A DNA stretch of 7,532 nt from Candidatus Nanohalarchaeota archaeon (GTDB lineage: Archaea > EX4484-52 > B79-G9), in NCBI GenBank assembly GCA_017610525.1, contig JAFCBW010000056.1:1-7532 (forward strand), read 5' to 3'. The notes beneath the pieces were generated by a model that saw nothing but the letters and a program-made list of their open reading frames with translations, was not told where the DNA came from and ran no database searches. Shown piece by piece: positions 4,927 through 7,532 of the stretch. The number at the start of each line of letters is the position of its first letter. Position 1 is the first letter of the stretch. The translations under genes and the position numbers were made by a program.

Positions 4927-6846
4927 TTATTTTTGTGAATAAGCCCCAAGCGACCCCTTATCCACAAAAAAACCGCCAATCTCCTTTTCAAGATCCTGTG
5001 AAACAACAAGCTCATAATCTTTCGGGATGACCTTCTTATAGTTTGGCCACAGGTACCTCCCATCCATAAACACAATCAGCCCGCGCTCCTTCTCAGACCG
5101 TATGCATCTTCCCGCTGCCTGCACAGCCCGGTTCATAGACGGGTTCACATACCCGTACTCCCACCCCTTCCTGAACTTCTCATCATAATAACTGATCAGA
5201 TTCTCAGTCAATATGTCTGGCCTCTGCAAAGGCAGCCCCACAAGAACAGACGCATTCATGATCCTGCCGTCAAAACTCACACCCTCGGAAAAATTAGCCC
5301 CGACAACCGCAAAAAGCACAGCACCAACATCCTTTAGCCTCACAAACTCACCCAAAAGCCCGTACTTTTCCTCTTTAGTCATATTCTGCCTCTCAAGAAG
5401 CGCCTGCTTACCAATATCTCCTGCAAGAATATCATATATCTCATCCCTCATGGAATAAGATGGGAAAAACACACCGACATTCCCCTTAGTATAATTGATG
5501 ATCTGGACAAGATAATTCGCAATCTTCACAGACTCCCTTTTAGAGCGCATACTATATTTAGTAGTGACATCCCTGATGACAAGAGACAGCTTATTAGACC
5601 TCGGGAACGGCGAATCCATTGAAAGCTCAATAGACTCATCCACCCCAAGCACATTCTTATACATATCAAGCGGAAGAAGAGTCCCGGACATAAGTATTGA
5701 CGAATGAACCCCATTAAGTATGCTCCGCGTCGCAATTGCCGGATCAAGGCATTCATGCGTATAAAGATAGATATAACCTCCCCTCTTTGAAGGCACCTTC
5801 TTAAGTATCCTCACATACTCCTTACCCTTCTCTTTCCATCTGTCAAGAAACGACGCAATCCCTCCAAGATAAGACCTCTTCTTCTCAGCCCTCACAATAG
5901 TCGCCACCCGTTCAAGCTCCTTGACAAAATGACCATAATCCGGAGAAGTCTGCTCAACAGCACCGCAGACATCATCAATATCAATCACCTTTTCATTGCA
6001 CCCCTCAAGTAATTTATGTGCCTTATCACCCAGCTTCTTATACACAAACTCCAGATCCTTCCCAAGATCATCCTCCCCAATCTCATTCGCTTCCTTGACA
6101 GCTCCGGAAACCTGCCTGTCAGACAACTGGATTGAAAGAAGCGACCTAACCCTCATAGGCAGATTATGCGCCTCATCAACAATCAGGATGACATCCTCAA
6201 GCTTTGCCCCGATCTTTGCAAGAAACGCCTTATACATAGTCGGGTGAAACATATGAAAATAATCCGCAATAATCACATTCGATTTACTCGCTCTCTCAAG
6301 AAAAATAGCATAAGGGCATACATTTGTACAAAGCGCCTTGGCATCCTCAGAATGCATGATAGCACCATCAATCTCCGCCATGACCTTCATAGCCAGATCT
6401 GTCGGCGCCATAGTATCAGAATAAGTCCTGTTGTGAAACTCACAACGCTTCTCCTTGCGAAGAACAGAGCAATATTCCCGAAAATCAGCAGAGTACATAG
6501 TCTCAGACTCAGGCAAATTGCAAAGCCACTTCCTGCCGATAAGATCAGTGACCTTAATATCCACCCCGGACTTCTTCTTCATATCCCGCAATGTCTCAAT
6601 GACAATCTTATGCTGCGCATGGCGCGGCGTCAGAAATATAACCTTCTTCCCGCTCTCAATACTATCATAAACCGCAGGCACAAGCGCAGCACACGTCTTG
6701 CCGATACCGGTCGGCGCATGCGCAATAAGACATTTTTCCCCCTTAATAGCCTCATCTGCCTTCTCCATAAAGTCAACCTGCGCAGGCCTCATGACCTTAT
6801 GAGGAAACAGGTTCTTGTATTTGCGCACAAAAGAATCCTGCATCAT
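4927..6846 (-). CDS. xpd: XPD/Rad3-family iron-sulfur DNA helicase
   Basis: This 639-residue superfamily 2 helicase should unwind DNA 5'->3' using ATP and an iron-sulfur cluster. Motifs in order: Q-like MRPAQVDFM (19-27); Walker A HAPTGIGKT (43-51); iron-sulfur domain with likely ligands Cys109 (KWLC), Cys126 (EYC), Cys135 (RCEFH) and Cys177 (CPY); Walker B DEAH at 224-227; the arch region (about 235-360); SGTLLPLDMY (387-396); and motif VI QAAGRCIRS (576-584) with the arginine fingers. Nearby Cys173 is an extra cysteine. Length is normal for archaeal XPD (about 550-650). The family includes XPD of nucleotide excision repair and DinG-like helicases. CPY, the C-terminal motifs and the archaeal context favour XPD, but its role in archaeal repair is not settled. 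The start at 6846 (tandem ATGs 6846/6843) has a TATA box 27 nt upstream, giving a leaderless mRNA. Confidence 0.93.
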   Translation of the reverse strand: MMQDSFVRKYKNLFPHKVMRPAQVDFMEKADEAIKGEKCLIAHAPTGIGKTCAALVPAVYDSIESGKKVIFLTPRHAQHKIVIETLRDMKKKSGVDIKVTDLIGRKWLCNLPESETMYSADFREYCSVLRKEKRCEFHNRTYSDTMAPTDLAMKVMAEIDGAIMHSEDAKALCTNVCPYAIFLERASKSNVIIADYFHMFHPTMYKAFLAKIGAKLEDVILIVDEAHNLPMRVRSLLSIQLSDRQVSGAVKEANEIGEDDLGKDLEFVYKKLGDKAHKLLEGCNEKVIDIDDVCGAVEQTSPDYGHFVKELERVATIVRAEKKRSYLGGIASFLDRWKEKGKEYVRILKKVPSKRGGYIYLYTHECLDPAIATRSILNGVHSSILMSGTLLPLDMYKNVLGVDESIELSMDSPFPRSNKLSLVIRDVTTKYSMRSKRESVKIANYLVQIINYTKGNVGVFFPSYSMRDEIYDILAGDIGKQALLERQNMTKEEKYGLLGEFVRLKDVGAVLFAVVGANFSEGVSFDGRIMNASVLVGLPLQRPDILTENLISYYDEKFRKGWEYGYVNPSMNRAVQAAGRCIRSEKERGLIVFMDGRYLWPNYKKVIPKDYELVVSQDLEKEIGGFFVDKGSLGAYSQK

Positions 6847-6868
6847 GGCAATACAATTAATAAATTTG

Positions 6869-6877
6869 CTTTATAAG
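6869..6877 (-). promoter_or_regulatory. TATA box of xpd
   Basis: Minus strand CTTATAAAG, centred about 27 nt before the xpd ATG at 6846. This strongly suggests a leaderless transcript and shows that xpd has its own promoter in the 74-bp gap after the toxin gene, rather than depending on read-through. Confidence 0.65.
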
Positions 6878-6920
6878 TCTGTTGGTATAGCAGCCTGCCG
6901 ATAGAATAACTGCACCGCAA

Positions 6921-7346
6921 TCACCGCTTACTCAATTTTTCAAGCGCACAAGAAAAATCCAGTTTCTCAATTCCATCTACTTTATCAAAATCAGAATCAT
7001 CTGATATTATCGTAAATATACCATATTCTGACATCGTTGCCATATGAATTGCATCCCTTGGCTTAAGCCCGGACCTCATATGTTTTGCCACTGTCGTAAT
7101 CAGTGAAGATGAAACAGATAAAATCTCCAGATTTGGCAACTCTGCAATCTTCTCATAATAATCAATAGCATTACTATAATTAGAAAATTTTCTTACTGCC
7201 CATACAACCTCATCCAATATCAGGACAGAAACAGCACACTTAACATTCTTATTTATTATCCTCTCAATTATTTCTCTTGCTGCTCTTCCTTTTTCAGTAT
7301 TATCGATTTGAGCATACACAAACAGATTTGCGTCCAGAAACATCAT
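6921..7346 (-). CDS. PIN-domain ribonuclease, VapC-like toxin
   Basis: This 141-residue protein is a single PIN domain of typical VapC length. The metal-binding acids are at the expected places: Asp5 in MMFLDAN, Glu46 in ILDEVVW, Asp98 in KPRDAIH, and Asp117/Asp119 in ISDDSDF. VapC enzymes cleave RNA, often tRNA or rRNA, when freed from their antitoxin. The ATG at 7346 is chosen because it opens directly with the PIN first strand and follows the preceding TAA stop by one base, a coupling common in toxin-antitoxin pairs. An ATG at 7388 is possible but would add 14 residues overlapping the upstream gene. Codon use is AT-richer than in xpd and thyA, as usual for mobile modules. Confidence 0.88.
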   Translation of the reverse strand: MMFLDANLFVYAQIDNTEKGRAAREIIERIINKNVKCAVSVLILDEVVWAVRKFSNYSNAIDYYEKIAELPNLEILSVSSSLITTVAKHMRSGLKPRDAIHMATMSEYGIFTIISDDSDFDKVDGIEKLDFSCALEKLSKR

Positions 7347-7347
7347 C

Positions 7348-7532
7348 TTACTTACCTGCTCTGTATTTTTCATCATAACCGGATTCATATACTTTTTTCA
7401 GGTTTGTTTTAGATATATCTTTCCCGTACCTTTTAACACTATCACTTTGCCACTGTACAAAATCCTCATCTTTCCTGATAGATATTTCATGGCCTTTAAG
7501 ACTTATTTTTACATGTGTTCTTGGCTTAATAC
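7348..7532 (-). CDS. Probable antitoxin of the PIN toxin, C-terminal 60 residues (truncated by window edge)
   Basis: An open frame enters from the right edge and stops with TAA at 7350-7348, one base before the toxin ATG. The visible 60 residues begin IKPRTHVKISLKGHEI and end YDEKYRAGK. They are strongly charged, with a short beta-like N-terminal part and a helical C-terminal part. That fits a small antitoxin whose tail wraps its toxin. The antitoxin call rests on position and size; I cannot place it in a named VapB class. The start codon is outside the window. Confidence 0.65.
   Translation of the reverse strand, partial: IKPRTHVKISLKGHEISIRKDEDFVQWQSDSVKRYGKDISKTNLKKVYESGYDEKYRAGK

Noticed and set aside
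4926..4943. CTTATT/AATAAG hairpin across the xpd stop as a terminator
   Set aside because: It has only 6 AT-rich pairs and no T-tract follows on the plus strand. The minus-strand T7 runs explain termination better.
6166..6876. 236-codon plus-strand frame antisense to the xpd 5' half
   Set aside because: It overlaps the helicase motifs on the minus strand and has no ribosome site, promoter or recognisable domain.
1..7532. CRISPR array or insertion sequence
   Set aside because: No regularly spaced direct repeats, transposase frame or terminal inverted repeats are visible.

Overview
The window looks like chromosomal DNA from an archaeon, probably an uncultivated lineage. Four things point this way: an archaeal-type thymidylate synthase, a homologue of the methanogen protein MtrH, an iron-sulfur XPD/Rad3 helicase, and TATA boxes centred about 27 nt upstream of ATG codons that have no leader. 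None of these fixes the phylum. No other methanogenesis gene is present, so the MtrH homologue should not be read as proof of methanogenesis. A bacterial-type Tex protein with a strong Shine-Dalgarno site suggests past gene transfer from bacteria.

Layout, left to right: the N-terminus of an archaeal P-loop ATPase on the minus strand (1-177); a 268-bp divergent intergenic region with three inverted repeats; tex on the plus strand (446-2593); thyA then, further right, mtrH, both on the minus strand and forming one probable operon transcribed mtrH->thyA (4185 down to 2595); a small zinc-ribbon gene (4292-4480) and a second cysteine-motif gene (4531-4920), both on the plus strand; xpd on the minus strand (6846-4927); and a PIN-domain toxin preceded by the 3' part of its likely antitoxin, minus strand (7346-6921 and 7532-7348). 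tex and thyA converge with 1 bp between stop codons. The 4531-4920 gene and xpd converge with 6 bp between them.

The most interesting unit is mtrH-thyA. One gene encodes a methyl-tetrahydropterin methyltransferase homologue without the rest of the Mtr complex. The other encodes an enzyme that consumes methylene-tetrahydropterin to make dTMP. Their tight pairing suggests a C1-pterin role linked to nucleotide synthesis rather than energy conservation. The remaining genes cover nucleic-acid handling (Tex, XPD) and defence or stress (PIN module), and show no obvious pathway link to the pair.

The window has a strong strand asymmetry. Plus-strand genes favour C/A in codon third positions and minus-strand genes favour T/G. 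The gene at 4531-4920 breaks this rule and looks recently acquired.
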